From Hydrotalea sandarakina (GTDB taxonomy: Bacteria > Bacteroidota > Bacteroidia > Chitinophagales > Chitinophagaceae), in NCBI RefSeq assembly GCF_003254115.1, contig NZ_QKZV01000001.1, positions 403,585-467,584 on the forward strand: DNA of 64,000 nucleotides, read 5' to 3'. The number at the start of each line of letters is the position of its first letter. Position 1 is the first letter of the stretch. The notes below the pieces were generated by a model that was not told where the DNA came from, did no database searches, and saw nothing but the letters and a program-made list of their open reading frames with translations. Position numbers and translations under genes: made by a program. Shown here piece after piece: positions 27,025 to 36,722 of this stretch.

Positions 27025-28254
27025 ATGTTAACACAGCAATTATACAGCAGCAGCTATTTTATTGAATTAGAAGAAAAATATGGCGCACATAATTATCACC
27101 CGTTACCGGTTGTACTGGAAAAAGGTGAAGGTGTTTTTGTATATGATGTAGAGGGAAAGCGGTATTTTGATTTTCTAAGTGGTTATTCTGCCGTTAATCA
27201 GGGACATTGCCATCCTAAAATTATTGAAAGTTTAATTGCTCAAGCAAAAAAACTTACCCTTACTTCCAGGGCTTTTTACAATAATAAATTGGGTGAATAT
27301 GAAAAATACATTACCGACTATTTTGGGTATGATAAAGTTTTACCCATGAATACGGGTGTTGAAGGGGGAGAAACTGCCATAAAACTGGCTCGCAGATGGG
27401 GTTATGTAAAGAAGGGAATACCGGAAAATAAAGCTAAAATCATATTCGCTGAAGGTAATTTTTGGGGAAGAACCCTTGCAGCCATTTCAGCCTCTACCGA
27501 TCCATCTAGCTATAAAAACTTTGGCCCATACATGCCCGGTTTTGAACTGGTGCCATACAATGATTTAACTGCACTGGAAAAAGCGTTGCAAGATAAAAAT
27601 GTAGCCGCCTTTATGGTTGAGCCTATTCAAGGTGAAGCGGGTGTAGTGGTACCAAATGATGGTTATTTAAAAGGTGTTCGCGATTTATGTAATGAATATA
27701 ACGTTTTATTCATTGCCGATGAAATTCAAACAGGATTAGCCCGTACCGGAAAAATGTTGGCTTGCGATCACGAACATGTTCGCCCCGATATTTTAATATT
27801 AGGAAAGGCTTTAAGTGGCGGCACCATGCCCGTAAGTGCTGTACTTTGTGATGATGAAATAATGCTAACCATAAAGCCAGGAGAACATGGCAGTACTTAT
27901 GGAGGTAATCCTTTAGCTTGTGCTGTTGCCGTTACCGCATTGCAAGTTATTAAAGATGAAAAAATGGCCGAAAATGCCGAGAAAATGGGCAATATATTTA
28001 GATCGGAATTAGCCAAGATAAATAGCCCACATATTCAAACCATACGTGGCAAAGGCTTGTTGAATGCCATTGTTATTCAACATGCCAATGAAGATGCCGC
28101 CTGGGAAATTTGTTTAGCATTAAAAGAAAATGGTTTATTGGCCAAACCAACACATGGAGATAAAATTCGTTTTGCACCGCCATTAATTATTACGGAAACA
28201 CAACTAAAAGAAGCCATTCATATTATTAAAACAACGTTGCAACAATTTCAATAG
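27025..28254 (+). CDS. rocD: Ornithine aminotransferase
   Basis: 409 residues from the ATG at 27025 ([30 protein letters not shown]). A TTG three codons up is rejected. This PLP class III aminotransferase converts ornithine and 2-oxoglutarate to glutamate semialdehyde and glutamate. The N-terminal [12 protein letters not shown] is specific to ornithine aminotransferases. [16 protein letters not shown] binds the PLP phosphate, and [18 protein letters not shown] contains the cofactor aspartate. [17 protein letters not shown] holds the Schiff-base lysine. Its product is the substrate of PruA, encoded at 54721-56352. It may be cotranscribed with the VIT transporter 22 bases downstream. Confidence 0.94.
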   Translation: MLTQQLYSSSYFIELEEKYGAHNYHPLPVVLEKGEGVFVYDVEGKRYFDFLSGYSAVNQGHCHPKIIESLIAQAKKLTLTSRAFYNNKLGEYEKYITDYFGYDKVLPMNTGVEGGETAIKLARRWGYVKKGIPENKAKIIFAEGNFWGRTLAAISASTDPSSYKNFGPYMPGFELVPYNDLTALEKALQDKNVAAFMVEPIQGEAGVVVPNDGYLKGVRDLCNEYNVLFIADEIQTGLARTGKMLACDHEHVRPDILILGKALSGGTMPVSAVLCDDEIMLTIKPGEHGSTYGGNPLACAVAVTALQVIKDEKMAENAEKMGNIFRSELAKINSPHIQTIRGKGLLNAIVIQHANEDAAWEICLALKENGLLAKPTHGDKIRFAPPLIITETQLKEAIHIIKTTLQQFQ

Positions 28255-28276
28255 TGTTTTTATTTATTTTTAACCC

Positions 28277-28984
28277 ATGTTAGATACCCATTTGCACCAC
28301 AAAGAAGAACATTTACAAAGTTCAGATTTATTAACAGACATTGTAATTGGCATGAGCGACGGACTTACCGTTCCATTTGCATTAGCGGCAGGATTAAGTG
28401 GTGCAGTGGGGCATCAGGTAAACTTAATTTGGGTAGCCGGAATTGCTGAAATTGCAGCAGGTTCAATTGCCATGGGTTTGGGCGGTTACCTGGCAGGAAA
28501 AACTGAAGTTGACCATTATAACAGTGAAATAAAGAAAGAATTTTGGGAAATTGAAAATAAAACGGAGGTTGAAATTGAAGAAGTCCGTTCTGTATTTAGA
28601 AACTGGGGGCTAAGTGAACAAGTACAAGAAGAAGCTACGCAAGAAATTATTAAAGATAAACAGCGCTGGGTTGATTTTATGATGAAGCATGAATTAGGTT
28701 TAGAAGTACCCGACCCCAAAAGGGCCAGAAAAAGTGCTTTTAATATAGGTTTGTCTTATATCGTAGGAGGGCTTGTGCCTCTTAGCCCCTATTTTTTTGT
28801 TAGTGAAGCCATTAACGGATTGAAAATTTCAGTAATAGTAACCCTGATTTGTTTATTTATTTTCGGATATTTTAAAAGCAAAATTACCGGCATTTCGCCA
28901 TTATTGGGAGGTTTACGTGTAATGATGATTGGTGCTGCTGCAGCTGCGGCTGCCTTTGGTATAGCCAAACTAATAGAAGGGTAA
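28277..28984 (+). CDS. VIT1/CCC1-family transporter
   Basis: 235 residues. The first membrane helix LLTDIVIGMSDGLTVPFALAAGLSGA is the family signature. It is followed by GSIAMGLGGYLAGKTEVDHY, a cytoplasmic helical domain rich in glutamate (about 75-145) and three more membrane helices, five in all. VIT/CCC1 proteins export Fe2+ or Mn2+ from the cytosol. The acidic helical domain binds metal in the plant homologue, and the E-rich stretch here fits. It follows rocD by 22 bases in the same direction, without a clear functional tie. Confidence 0.88.
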   Translation: MLDTHLHHKEEHLQSSDLLTDIVIGMSDGLTVPFALAAGLSGAVGHQVNLIWVAGIAEIAAGSIAMGLGGYLAGKTEVDHYNSEIKKEFWEIENKTEVEIEEVRSVFRNWGLSEQVQEEATQEIIKDKQRWVDFMMKHELGLEVPDPKRARKSAFNIGLSYIVGGLVPLSPYFFVSEAINGLKISVIVTLICLFIFGYFKSKITGISPLLGGLRVMMIGAAAAAAAFGIAKLIEG

Positions 28985-28992
28985 TAAATTTG

Positions 28993-29403
28993 CTAACGAA
29001 TATTTCGCTCAACAGGTACATTTAATTTAGGTAACAATGTCATTACTAATACAATTGCTCCTAAAATTAAAGTAACGTATAACCCCATTTTTATTTGTGG
29101 GCACTCTCCTGCCCTGCATAGTGAAAATAAAACAAAGTTTTTTACCGCCCAGGCCATATTAATAAATCCAAGGAAAATATTGGTGCGCTTTGCCCATATT
29201 TTGGGAAGTAAAAAACCAATGATTAACAAACATGAGAAAAAAACTTGTGAAATGATTTGTTGACCAAAAGTAAATTGCTCGTTCACTGTTCCATGAACAC
29301 CATTTAAAGTTAAATTGACAGAGGGTATATATATCCAAGGCAAATAGCAATTAGCTATCATTAAAATGGCTGCAATAATTCCAATGGTTTGTGTGTATTT
29401 CAT
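28993..29403 (-). CDS. Four-helix membrane protein of unknown function
   Basis: 136 residues. Four hydrophobic segments (about 6-28, 51-70, 76-94 and 106-124) make it an integral inner-membrane protein. The loop after the third helix contains two cysteines (CRAGECPQ). I recognise no family. It lies just past the tRNA-Cys terminator in the same direction, so expression may come from readthrough; I see no separate promoter. It converges on the VIT transporter gene with eight bases between stops. Confidence 0.7.
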   Translation of the reverse strand: MKYTQTIGIIAAILMIANCYLPWIYIPSVNLTLNGVHGTVNEQFTFGQQIISQVFFSCLLIIGFLLPKIWAKRTNIFLGFINMAWAVKNFVLFSLCRAGECPQIKMGLYVTLILGAIVLVMTLLPKLNVPVERNIR

Positions 29404-29404
29404 A

Positions 29405-29437
29405 AAGAAAAGAAAGGATTACCAAAGTAATCCTTTT
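29405..29437 (-). terminator. Terminator after tRNA-Cys
   Basis: A perfect 10-bp stem (AAAGGATTAC / GTAATCCTTT) with a four-base loop is followed on the minus strand by TTTCTTTTCTTT. It starts nine bases past the mature tRNA 3' end and runs up to the ATG of the next gene. Confidence 0.75.
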
Positions 29438-29445
29438 ATGTTTAG

Positions 29446-29516
29446 AGGTCCCGAGCGGATTCGAACCGCTGTACAAGCTTTTGCAGAGCTCTGCCTAGCC
29501 ACTCGGCCACAGGACC
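29446..29516 (-). tRNA. tRNA-Cys (anticodon GCA)
   Basis: Folds as a full cloverleaf on the minus strand: acceptor GGTCCTG / CGGGACC with one G-T pair, a D arm with GTGGC, the anticodon stem GAGCT / AGCTT with loop CTGCAAA, and a T arm with TTCGAAT. The discriminator base is T, the identity element of tRNA-Cys. CCA is not encoded, so it must be added by a nucleotidyltransferase. 71 bases including the discriminator. Confidence 0.96.
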
Positions 29517-29565
29517 ATTTGTTTCAGGCTGCGAAAATAAAGCATCGTAACTAAATACAAAATTC

Positions 29566-29573
29566 TAATTTTG
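29566..29573 (+). promoter_or_regulatory. Candidate -7 element of the nucleoside phosphorylase operon
   Basis: TAATTTTG matches exactly, 18 bases before the ATG at 29592. It overlaps a TTG at 29571 that would otherwise be taken as an earlier start. Confidence 0.5.
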
Positions 29574-29591
29574 CAACTTCAAAAAAAAATT

Positions 29592-30464
29592 ATGAACACT
29601 ATTGCTCCATCTGAACTAATTATTAATGAACGTGGTGCTGTTTACCACGTTGATTTAAGGCCTGATGAATTAGCCGATACCGTTATTACAGTAGGCGACC
29701 CTGACCGTGTAGAAAAAATCAGCAAACACTTCGATTCTATTGAAGTTAAAAGACAACATAGAGAATTTGTAACCCATACCGGATATATTGGCAAAAAACG
29801 TTTAACCGTTATTTCCACCGGAATTGGGCCGGACAATATAGATATAGTGATGAATGAATTAGATGCACTTAAAAATATTGATTTTACCACACGTACCATT
29901 AAACCTAATTTACAATCTCTAAAAATTATCCGATTAGGTACTTCAGGTGCATTACAAGCCGATATTCCTGTTGATAGCTTTGTGGTAGGTACTCATGGAC
30001 TTGGTTTAGATAACTTACTGCATTATTACCCCTATCAAGCTAATGAAGCGGAACAACAAATTCTAAAAAATTTTATTGCACACACACAATTATCAGGCAA
30101 TATTCAACCCTACATAGCTACCGGAAGTATTAGCATCTTAAAACATTTTGTTGAAGGCTTTCACCATGGCATTACCGTTACCTGCCCGGGTTTCTATGGT
30201 CCACAAGGTAGAGTGTTGCGATTAGGCTTAGCTAATCCGGGATTGGTAGATAATTTTAGCAGCTTCAGCAGTGGTGAACATCGAATTAGTAACTTTGAAA
30301 TGGAAACCAGTGCTATATATGGTTTAGGTAAACTATTAGGCCATCAGTGTTTATCCGTTAACGTAATTGTAGCCAATAGAATACGAAAAGAATTTAGTAA
30401 AGATGGAGCACTGGCCGTTGAAAACTTAATTAAAAAAGCTTTATCTATTATAAGTACACTATAA
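29592..30464 (+). CDS. Nucleoside phosphorylase (uridine phosphorylase-like)
   Basis: 290 residues from the ATG at 29592. NP-I family enzyme that cleaves nucleosides with phosphate to base and ribose-1-phosphate. The phosphate-binding GDPDRVEKI near residue 38 is typical of uridine phosphorylases, and STGIGPDNIDIVMNEL and RLGTSGAL follow. FEMETSAIYGLGKLLGH contains the ribose-contacting MET segment. Base preference cannot be fixed from sequence, although the layout favours uridine. It leads an operon with dapF, which starts five bases after its stop, and the NUDIX gene. Confidence 0.88.
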   Translation: MNTIAPSELIINERGAVYHVDLRPDELADTVITVGDPDRVEKISKHFDSIEVKRQHREFVTHTGYIGKKRLTVISTGIGPDNIDIVMNELDALKNIDFTTRTIKPNLQSLKIIRLGTSGALQADIPVDSFVVGTHGLGLDNLLHYYPYQANEAEQQILKNFIAHTQLSGNIQPYIATGSISILKHFVEGFHHGITVTCPGFYGPQGRVLRLGLANPGLVDNFSSFSSGEHRISNFEMETSAIYGLGKLLGHQCLSVNVIVANRIRKEFSKDGALAVENLIKKALSIISTL

Positions 30465-30469
30465 ATTAT

Positions 30470-31246
30470 ATGCAACTTAATTTTTATAAATATCAGGGTA
30501 CCGGTAACGATTTTATTATACTTGATAACCGAACAAAAAATTTTACGCTTACTACCGAACAAATTAATTTTCTCTGTAATCGGCGTTTTGGTATTGGTGC
30601 CGATGGTTTAATGTTATTAAATCAAAGCAATACCTACGACTTTGAAATGAAGTATTATAATGCTGATGGCAATGAAAGTACCATGTGTGGTAATGGAGGC
30701 CGCTGTTTGGTAAAATTTGCTAATGATATTGGTTTAAAAAAAGAAAATTACCATTTCATAGCTATTGATGGCCCACATGAAGCGCATTTTGAGAAAAATG
30801 GTTGGGTTGATTTACAGATGAAGAATGTTGATAATATTGAACATTATTATGGTGATTTTTTATTGAATACCGGTTCACCACATTATGTGAAAATTGTTAC
30901 AGACATTGATAATTACGAAGTGTTTAAAGAAGGCCGCGCCATTCGTTTTAGCAAAGACTTTGAAAAAGAAGGCATTAATGTAAACTTTGTGGAAATGGTG
31001 AATGAGGATACCATTACCGTTAGAACTTATGAGCGGGGTGTAGAAAATGAAACCTTAAGTTGTGGAACAGGAGTAACTGCTGCTGCTTTGGTTTTTGCAC
31101 ATAATGATGCCGGCTTTAACCGTATTGAAGTAAATACCTTGGGTGGAAAATTGGCAGTAGAATTTGATAAATTAGGAGAAAATTTTTCTAATATATGGTT
31201 GTGCGGCCCTGCCACTTTTGTTTTTAAAGGCGAAATTGAATTATAA
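30470..31246 (+). CDS. dapF: Diaminopimelate epimerase
   Basis: 258 residues. DapF interconverts L,L- and meso-diaminopimelate for lysine and peptidoglycan synthesis. It is cofactor-independent and uses two cysteines: the first in STMCGNGGRCLVKFA and the second in LSCGTGVTAAALVF. Both are present. The start MQLNFYKYQGTGNDFIILDN is characteristic. Overlap with the adjacent genes is nil, but spacings of 5 and 13 bases place it in the middle of a phosphorylase-dapF-NUDIX operon. Confidence 0.95.
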   Translation: MQLNFYKYQGTGNDFIILDNRTKNFTLTTEQINFLCNRRFGIGADGLMLLNQSNTYDFEMKYYNADGNESTMCGNGGRCLVKFANDIGLKKENYHFIAIDGPHEAHFEKNGWVDLQMKNVDNIEHYYGDFLLNTGSPHYVKIVTDIDNYEVFKEGRAIRFSKDFEKEGINVNFVEMVNEDTITVRTYERGVENETLSCGTGVTAAALVFAHNDAGFNRIEVNTLGGKLAVEFDKLGENFSNIWLCGPATFVFKGEIEL

Positions 31247-31259
31247 AAAAATTAAAATT

Positions 31260-31769
31260 ATGCACCAGCCTATTGCATACGAAAAATTGAGTAAGCCTCA
31301 AAAATTCACCATTCGTGTTTACGGTCTACTGATTCATAACAACCAAATTTTGGTGAGTGATGAATACATTCGTGGTAATTATTTCACAAAATTTCCGGGT
31401 GGTGGTTTAGAACTGGGTGAAGGTACTCGCTCATGTCTTGAACGTGAATTTTTAGAGGAAACCGGCTTACATGTTTCAATTCAGGAACATTTCTATACCA
31501 CCGATTTTTTTCAAATATCCGCCTTCAATACTATTGATCAAATAATGTCAATCTATTATAAAGTTTCTGCCATTGATGAGGATATTGCACATTTAAAAAC
31601 CACTTCCCGCCCCTTTGATTTTACACCTGAAGAAATTGCCGATACAGCAGGCCAATATGAAAGATTAAGATGGGTTCCATTATCAGCATTAACCAGCGAA
31701 ACTGTTCACTTGCCAATTGATAAAGTTGTTGTGAATATGCTGATAAATGAATTTTCCAAACAGGCCTAA
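31260..31769 (+). CDS. NUDIX hydrolase
   Basis: 169 residues from the ATG at 31260. The alternative start 42 bases upstream overlaps dapF and lacks support. The Nudix box is seen as GGLELGEGTRSCLEREFLEE with the following ETGL, so it carries the metal-binding glutamates. Such enzymes hydrolyse nucleoside diphosphate derivatives, and the exact substrate cannot be read. The surrounding beta strands KFTIRVYGLLIHNNQILVSD are family-typical. Last gene of the operon with nucleoside phosphorylase and dapF. Confidence 0.87.
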   Translation: MHQPIAYEKLSKPQKFTIRVYGLLIHNNQILVSDEYIRGNYFTKFPGGGLELGEGTRSCLEREFLEETGLHVSIQEHFYTTDFFQISAFNTIDQIMSIYYKVSAIDEDIAHLKTTSRPFDFTPEEIADTAGQYERLRWVPLSALTSETVHLPIDKVVVNMLINEFSKQA

Positions 31770-31784
31770 ATTAAACTTTACAAC

Positions 31785-32060
31785 TTAAAGGCTTAAGAAA
31801 TAAATTGCTTCCAATAATAATAAGCTACCATTAAAGCCTAATAACCATTTTGGCGCCAATTGAATAAAACTTCTTTTAAAAATTAAATTTAACAGCAAAT
31901 AAATATTTAATATAATTACCGCATGCCCTGCAACCACCCAATAACTTTCTAAATCTTTATTCTGAAATATAGGGCCGCTATAATGCATAATCATTGTCAC
32001 CATAAAAGCTATATTACCAATAAAAGCCACCCGGTTTAAGAATAAAAATTGCTGTTTCAT
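31785..32060 (-). CDS. Small membrane protein of unknown function
   Basis: 91 residues with three hydrophobic segments (about 10-28, 41-60 and 73-90). It starts MKQQFLFLNRVAFIGNIAFM and ends with LLLEAIYFLSL. I know no function. It faces the NUDIX gene tail to tail with 15 bases between and is divergent from the YfhO-type gene, so it is monocistronic. Close relatives are probably common small inner-membrane proteins of Bacteroidota, but I cannot name a family. Confidence 0.65.
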   Translation of the reverse strand: MKQQFLFLNRVAFIGNIAFMVTMIMHYSGPIFQNKDLESYWVVAGHAVIILNIYLLLNLIFKRSFIQLAPKWLLGFNGSLLLLEAIYFLSL

Positions 32061-32193
32061 AAAATTTCGTTCAAAATACCATTAATTTGCCTTTGCAAAA
32101 AAACAATGTTACATATAATATGTCAACTTGTAATTGTTAATCATAACATGAATTAAACATACATTGGTTTCTTTAAACAATAAAAACAACCAC

Positions 32194-34680
32194 ATGAAAA
32201 ATGTTGCTTTAAAAAATTTATTGCCACATATCATTGCCATAGTATTATTTGCAATTGTAGCTGTTTTGTTTTCAAAACCCACCATCGAAGGAAAAGTGCT
32301 TCAACAAAGTGATGTTATTCACTGGCGGGGAATGGCGCAAGATTTAATTCAGTATAAAGATACCCATGGTCATTACCCTTTATGGAATAACAATTTATTT
32401 GGTGGCATGCCTGCCTATCAAATTATTTTAACAGCAGCCAATCCGGTTTCTATAGTATATGCGCATCCGTTATTCATGTTGTTTTTACCTAAACCTATTG
32501 GTTATTTCTTTTTATTGTGTATATCGTTTTATTTTTTGAGTCAAGTGGTTAAAACCAATTATTGGATTGGCATAGCAGGAAGTATTGGTTATGCCTATGC
32601 TTCTTTTTCTGCTATTATTGTTGCTGCCGGACATGATACACAAATGCTTGCATTAGGATATGTGCCTGCATTAGTTGGAGCCATATGGCTTATTTATGAG
32701 AAAAAATATTGGTGGGGAACAGCTTTAACCGCTTTATTTAGTGGTTTATTAATTGCTCAAAACCATTTACAAATTGCTTATTACTTTATTATTATAGCAG
32801 CATTTATGACCATTGGATTTATTATTCAATGGATAAAGGCAAAAGATTATAAACATTTAGTTAAAGCATTAATATTAACATTTATTGCCGGGGCTATTGG
32901 TGCCTCATGTAACTTAGTAACGTTGGCTACCACCAACGATTATTCAAAAGCCACTATGCGTAATGGCACGTTGAATTTAGATACCGCTGCCAATGCAACG
33001 TCCACTCGAAAAACTGCCGGATTACCCATTGACTATGCCTTTAATTGGAGTTACGGAAAAGCGGAAAGTTTTACATTACTAATTCCTGATGTATATGGCG
33101 GTGCCTCTAGTGGTGAACTTAATGGAGATTCACACATTGCTAAAATGTTGCAACAAAAAGGTGTACCCGATGATCAGGCTGCTCAGTTTGCTGAAAGCAT
33201 GCCTTCTTACTGGGGTAATCAGCCTTTTACTAGTGGTCCGGTTTATTTAGGCGCCGTTTTGTGTTTATTATTCATTTTTGGAATCGTTTATTTGAAAACA
33301 CCACACAAGTGGTGGTTGTTAATATTAACGGTAGTGGCTTTGCTAATGAGTTGGGGCAAAAACTTTATGTTCTTTAACGAGTTTTTATTCAACCACCTGC
33401 CACTCTACAACAAATTTAGGGTACCCACAATGACGTTGGTAATTCCTCAGTTTACTTTTCCTTTTGTAGCAATATTGGTACTGCAACAATTATTTTTCGA
33501 TACTAAAGACAAAGCTTTTGCCATTTTTGCATTGAAAAAAACGCTGATTATTACAGGTGCCTTTTTTGTATTGGCCATATTGCTATACTTTAGTTTTGAT
33601 TACGCGGCTCCGGCAGACGCTAATTTGAAATCGTATTTTACGCAATTAACTCAAGGCAATACTACAGAAGCGAACAGCATTTATAATGCATTGATAGAAG
33701 ATAGAAGAAGTTTATTTGGTGCAGACTTGCTACGTTCTATCATTTTTGTTGTTTTGGCTGCTGCCAGTATTTTCTTTTATTTGAAAAACAAACTGAAAGT
33801 TACTTATGCCATAGCTGCAATAGTTATACTAATTGCCGCGGATAACATAAGTATTGATCGCAGATATTTCAGTGAAAAAAACTTCCAAGATGAAGAATCC
33901 ATTGATGATGCTTATTTTAAACCTTCGGCTGCAGATCAACAAATTTTAAAAGATACATCGTACTATCGGGTTTTGAATTTAACACAAGATGTTTTTAACG
34001 ATGCACTAACCTCCTATCATTTTCATTCCGTTGGCGGCTATCATCCGGCCAAATTAAGTATTGTTGAAGACTTACTGAATTTTCAGCTAAGAAAACAACC
34101 CATGAACAGGCAGGTATTAAATATGCTGAATACCAAGTACATTATTGTTAATAATCCAGCTACCAATAAACCCGAGGTACAATTAAATCCCGAAGCATTA
34201 GGTCCTTGTTGGTTTGTAAAAACCGTACAATTTGTAAACGGTCCGGCTGCGGTAATGAAAGCATTAAACAACTTTACACCAAAAGATACTGCTATTGTTG
34301 ATGCTGCACAACAGTCATTGGTAACTTATACAAATACAACCGATACTGCTGCCAGTATTCAATTGGTAAAAAATGATAATGATATTATTCATTATGTATC
34401 GAACAGCAGTAGCAATGGTTTTGCCGTATTTAGTGAAATTTATTACAACAGAGGTTGGAAAGCCTATATTGATGGCAAGGAAGTTCCTATTATTCAAACA
34501 GATTATGTTTTGCGTGGCTTGTCAATTCCTGCAGGTAAACATGAAATTTTGTTTGAATTTAAACCTGCATCATATTATGATAGCACTAAGATTGCAATTG
34601 GTGCATCAGCATTGGTATGGATATTAATTATTGCCGCTATTGTTCATTCATTCAGGCTAATAAATAGTAAGCCTGAATAA
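32194..34680 (+). CDS. YfhO-family multi-spanning membrane protein
   Basis: 828 residues from the ATG at 32194. A TTG 30 bases up is rejected. About a dozen membrane helices are followed by a C-terminal soluble domain (about 560-790) and a last helix. IHWRGMAQDLIQY and LWNNNLFGGMPAYQ, with FFLLCISFYFLS, are typical of the YfhO/GT-C-like family. In Bacillus YfhO supports glycosylation of teichoic acids, and a lipid-linked sugar transferase role is plausible here. It opens the surface-glycan locus, with a glycosyltransferase gene nine bases downstream. Confidence 0.88.
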   Translation: MKNVALKNLLPHIIAIVLFAIVAVLFSKPTIEGKVLQQSDVIHWRGMAQDLIQYKDTHGHYPLWNNNLFGGMPAYQIILTAANPVSIVYAHPLFMLFLPKPIGYFFLLCISFYFLSQVVKTNYWIGIAGSIGYAYASFSAIIVAAGHDTQMLALGYVPALVGAIWLIYEKKYWWGTALTALFSGLLIAQNHLQIAYYFIIIAAFMTIGFIIQWIKAKDYKHLVKALILTFIAGAIGASCNLVTLATTNDYSKATMRNGTLNLDTAANATSTRKTAGLPIDYAFNWSYGKAESFTLLIPDVYGGASSGELNGDSHIAKMLQQKGVPDDQAAQFAESMPSYWGNQPFTSGPVYLGAVLCLLFIFGIVYLKTPHKWWLLILTVVALLMSWGKNFMFFNEFLFNHLPLYNKFRVPTMTLVIPQFTFPFVAILVLQQLFFDTKDKAFAIFALKKTLIITGAFFVLAILLYFSFDYAAPADANLKSYFTQLTQGNTTEANSIYNALIEDRRSLFGADLLRSIIFVVLAAASIFFYLKNKLKVTYAIAAIVILIAADNISIDRRYFSEKNFQDEESIDDAYFKPSAADQQILKDTSYYRVLNLTQDVFNDALTSYHFHSVGGYHPAKLSIVEDLLNFQLRKQPMNRQVLNMLNTKYIIVNNPATNKPEVQLNPEALGPCWFVKTVQFVNGPAAVMKALNNFTPKDTAIVDAAQQSLVTYTNTTDTAASIQLVKNDNDIIHYVSNSSSNGFAVFSEIYYNRGWKAYIDGKEVPIIQTDYVLRGLSIPAGKHEILFEFKPASYYDSTKIAIGASALVWILIIAAIVHSFRLINSKPE

Positions 34681-34688
34681 AATATAGT

Positions 34689-35813
34689 ATGCGAATACTA
34701 GCTATTGTTTCTTACAAAGTATTCCCGGCAGAAATGGGTGGGCAAAAAGGGATTGTAGATTTTTATAAATCTTTAGCTCATTTTGATGAAATATTCATTG
34801 CTTGTGCAGAGAATAATAATTGGAATGATATCCCATTCGAACATAAATACAACCAATTATATGTTCAAGGTAGAGGCATTGCCAACTTAATAAAAGTACC
34901 TGCGCTTATTCAATATATTAAAAGAAACAACATTCAAGCAATCATTATTGAGCATTCGTATTGGGGATGGTTAGGTTATTTATTACATATTTTCACCGGC
35001 TTACCTTACATTATTCACTCTCACAATATTGAAGGCTTTCGATTTAAATTATTGAACCGCAGCTATTGGAAATTATATTTAAAGTACGAAAAATGGATGC
35101 ATCAACTATGTACTTATAATTTTTTTAAGTGCGAAGAAGATGCAGACTATGCAATAAAGCATTGGAAATTGCATCCTTCAAAATTGGCTATTGTTCGTTA
35201 TGGAACATTTCAGCAATTTCCACCTTCTACATCAGAAAAAAATAAAGCTCGCAAAGCTATTTGCAGCAAATACAATATTGCTGAAAATAATTGTTTGTTG
35301 TTGTTTAATGGTACCCTTAACTATGCACCCAACATTGAAGCACTACAAAATATCATTCATTATGTAATACCATTGCTTCGCCATAAGCAATTCAATTTTA
35401 CCCTTATTATTTGCGGTACTGCATTACCCACTTTTTTAAAAGATGCATTTGAACCAATTGCTGAAATAAAATACATAGGTTTTGTAAGAAATATAGACGA
35501 AATGAATTTGGGCGTTGATGCATTCATTCATCCGGGAACAATGGCAACAGGTATTAAAACCAAGTTAGTTGAAGCGCTTGCGCAAAATACTACAGTAATT
35601 ACTACTACATCCGGCAGTAGAGGTATTCCAAACAATATTGCGCAAGAAAAGTTATGGATTGTGGCAGACAATGACATGAATGCTTTAGCTGAAGCAATTA
35701 TACTAGCTACAAAATTTAATAAGGAAACCCCGAATTCTTTTTATAAAGCATTTTTTTGGGGTAATATTGCGCAAAATGCACATAGTATTTTAGAAAATTT
35801 GCATGGAAAATAA
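34689..35813 (+). CDS. Glycosyltransferase (GT4-like, GT-B fold)
   Basis: 374 residues. The N-terminus MRILAIVSYKVFPAEMGGQKG is the acceptor-binding half of a GT-B enzyme. The C-terminal half has LLLFNGTLNYAPNIEAL and ends in the donor site (HPGTMATGIKTKLVEALAQ, near residue 290). No N-terminal signal is seen, so it works on the cytoplasmic side. The 3' end overlaps the next gene by 11 bases. Sugar and acceptor are unknown. Confidence 0.85.
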   Translation: MRILAIVSYKVFPAEMGGQKGIVDFYKSLAHFDEIFIACAENNNWNDIPFEHKYNQLYVQGRGIANLIKVPALIQYIKRNNIQAIIIEHSYWGWLGYLLHIFTGLPYIIHSHNIEGFRFKLLNRSYWKLYLKYEKWMHQLCTYNFFKCEEDADYAIKHWKLHPSKLAIVRYGTFQQFPPSTSEKNKARKAICSKYNIAENNCLLLFNGTLNYAPNIEALQNIIHYVIPLLRHKQFNFTLIICGTALPTFLKDAFEPIAEIKYIGFVRNIDEMNLGVDAFIHPGTMATGIKTKLVEALAQNTTVITTTSGSRGIPNNIAQEKLWIVADNDMNALAEAIILATKFNKETPNSFYKAFFWGNIAQNAHSILENLHGK

Positions 35814-36720
35814 TATTCAAATATCAGTTGTTATCTGTACTTACAATCGTGCTACTTATATTGAGGCAGCACTTAATAGTTTAGTGCATCAAACCTGCAA
35901 TAAAAATTTATACGAAGTAATTGTGGTAAATAATAATTCCACAGATAATACAGAAGCTATTTGTCAATCATTTATAGCGGCACATGCCGATTATGCTTTT
36001 TATTATTTGAATGAATCCAAGCAAGGCGCCTCATATGCACGTAATACCGGTGCTGCATTGGCGAAAGGGGCTTTATTGTGTTTTATGGATGATGATGCTG
36101 TAGCAGAGCCTGATTATTTAGAAAAAATCATTGATTTTTTTAAAGCCTACCCTAATGCAGGTGGTTTAGGCGGAAGAATTATTCCGAAATATATTCCAAG
36201 TGAACCTAAGTGGATGAGTTACTATGTATCATCATTAGTGGGCAATTTTGATTATAGCTCGGAAATATGTGTATTTGCCCCGGGAAAATATCCGCTAGAG
36301 TCAAATATGATTATTCGAACTGATGACTTTAAGTTGGTAGGTGGTTTTAATGAAATGTTACCCGGTGTTGTTGGAACGGTGCGTATTGGTGGTGAAGGAA
36401 AAGATTTTTTTTACAAACTGCAGGCATTAGGCAAACAAATTTATTATCATCCACAAATCATTGTTCACCATATTGTTGAAGTAAAAAAACTTACAAAAGA
36501 ATATATGTATCGTGTGGCCAGTGGCATTGGCCGTGGTGAACGAAGAAGAGTTTTAGCCATTAGTCGTTGGGCTTTTGTTAAAAAAAATATTGAATATACA
36601 TTTAAATTAGCTGCATCGGTTATTTTAGCAATTAAATACACATTTCAGGGACATCCTGCAAAAGCATGGCCGGTTATTCAATTTAGAATTGATGCATTTA
36701 AAGGCCTTTTAAACTACTAA
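35803..36720 (+). CDS. Glycosyltransferase family 2
   Basis: 305 residues, GT-A fold. ISVVICTYNRATYIEAALNS is the nucleotide-binding start, followed by VVNNNSTDNT and a FMDDDAVAEPDYL metal-binding DxD. The C-terminal part has a short hydrophobic stretch (about 260-280) that may touch the membrane. It overlaps the preceding glycosyltransferase by 11 bases and the methyltransferase gene follows after two, so the three are translationally coupled. The donor sugar cannot be read. Confidence 0.9.
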   Translation: MENNIQISVVICTYNRATYIEAALNSLVHQTCNKNLYEVIVVNNNSTDNTEAICQSFIAAHADYAFYYLNESKQGASYARNTGAALAKGALLCFMDDDAVAEPDYLEKIIDFFKAYPNAGGLGGRIIPKYIPSEPKWMSYYVSSLVGNFDYSSEICVFAPGKYPLESNMIIRTDDFKLVGGFNEMLPGVVGTVRIGGEGKDFFYKLQALGKQIYYHPQIIVHHIVEVKKLTKEYMYRVASGIGRGERRRVLAISRWAFVKKNIEYTFKLAASVILAIKYTFQGHPAKAWPVIQFRIDAFKGLLNY

Positions 36721-36722
36721 GC

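Noticed and set aside
29366-29554. 62-residue open frame spanning the tRNA-Cys gene
   Set aside because: It overlaps a perfectly folded tRNA and its terminator, so it is not coding.
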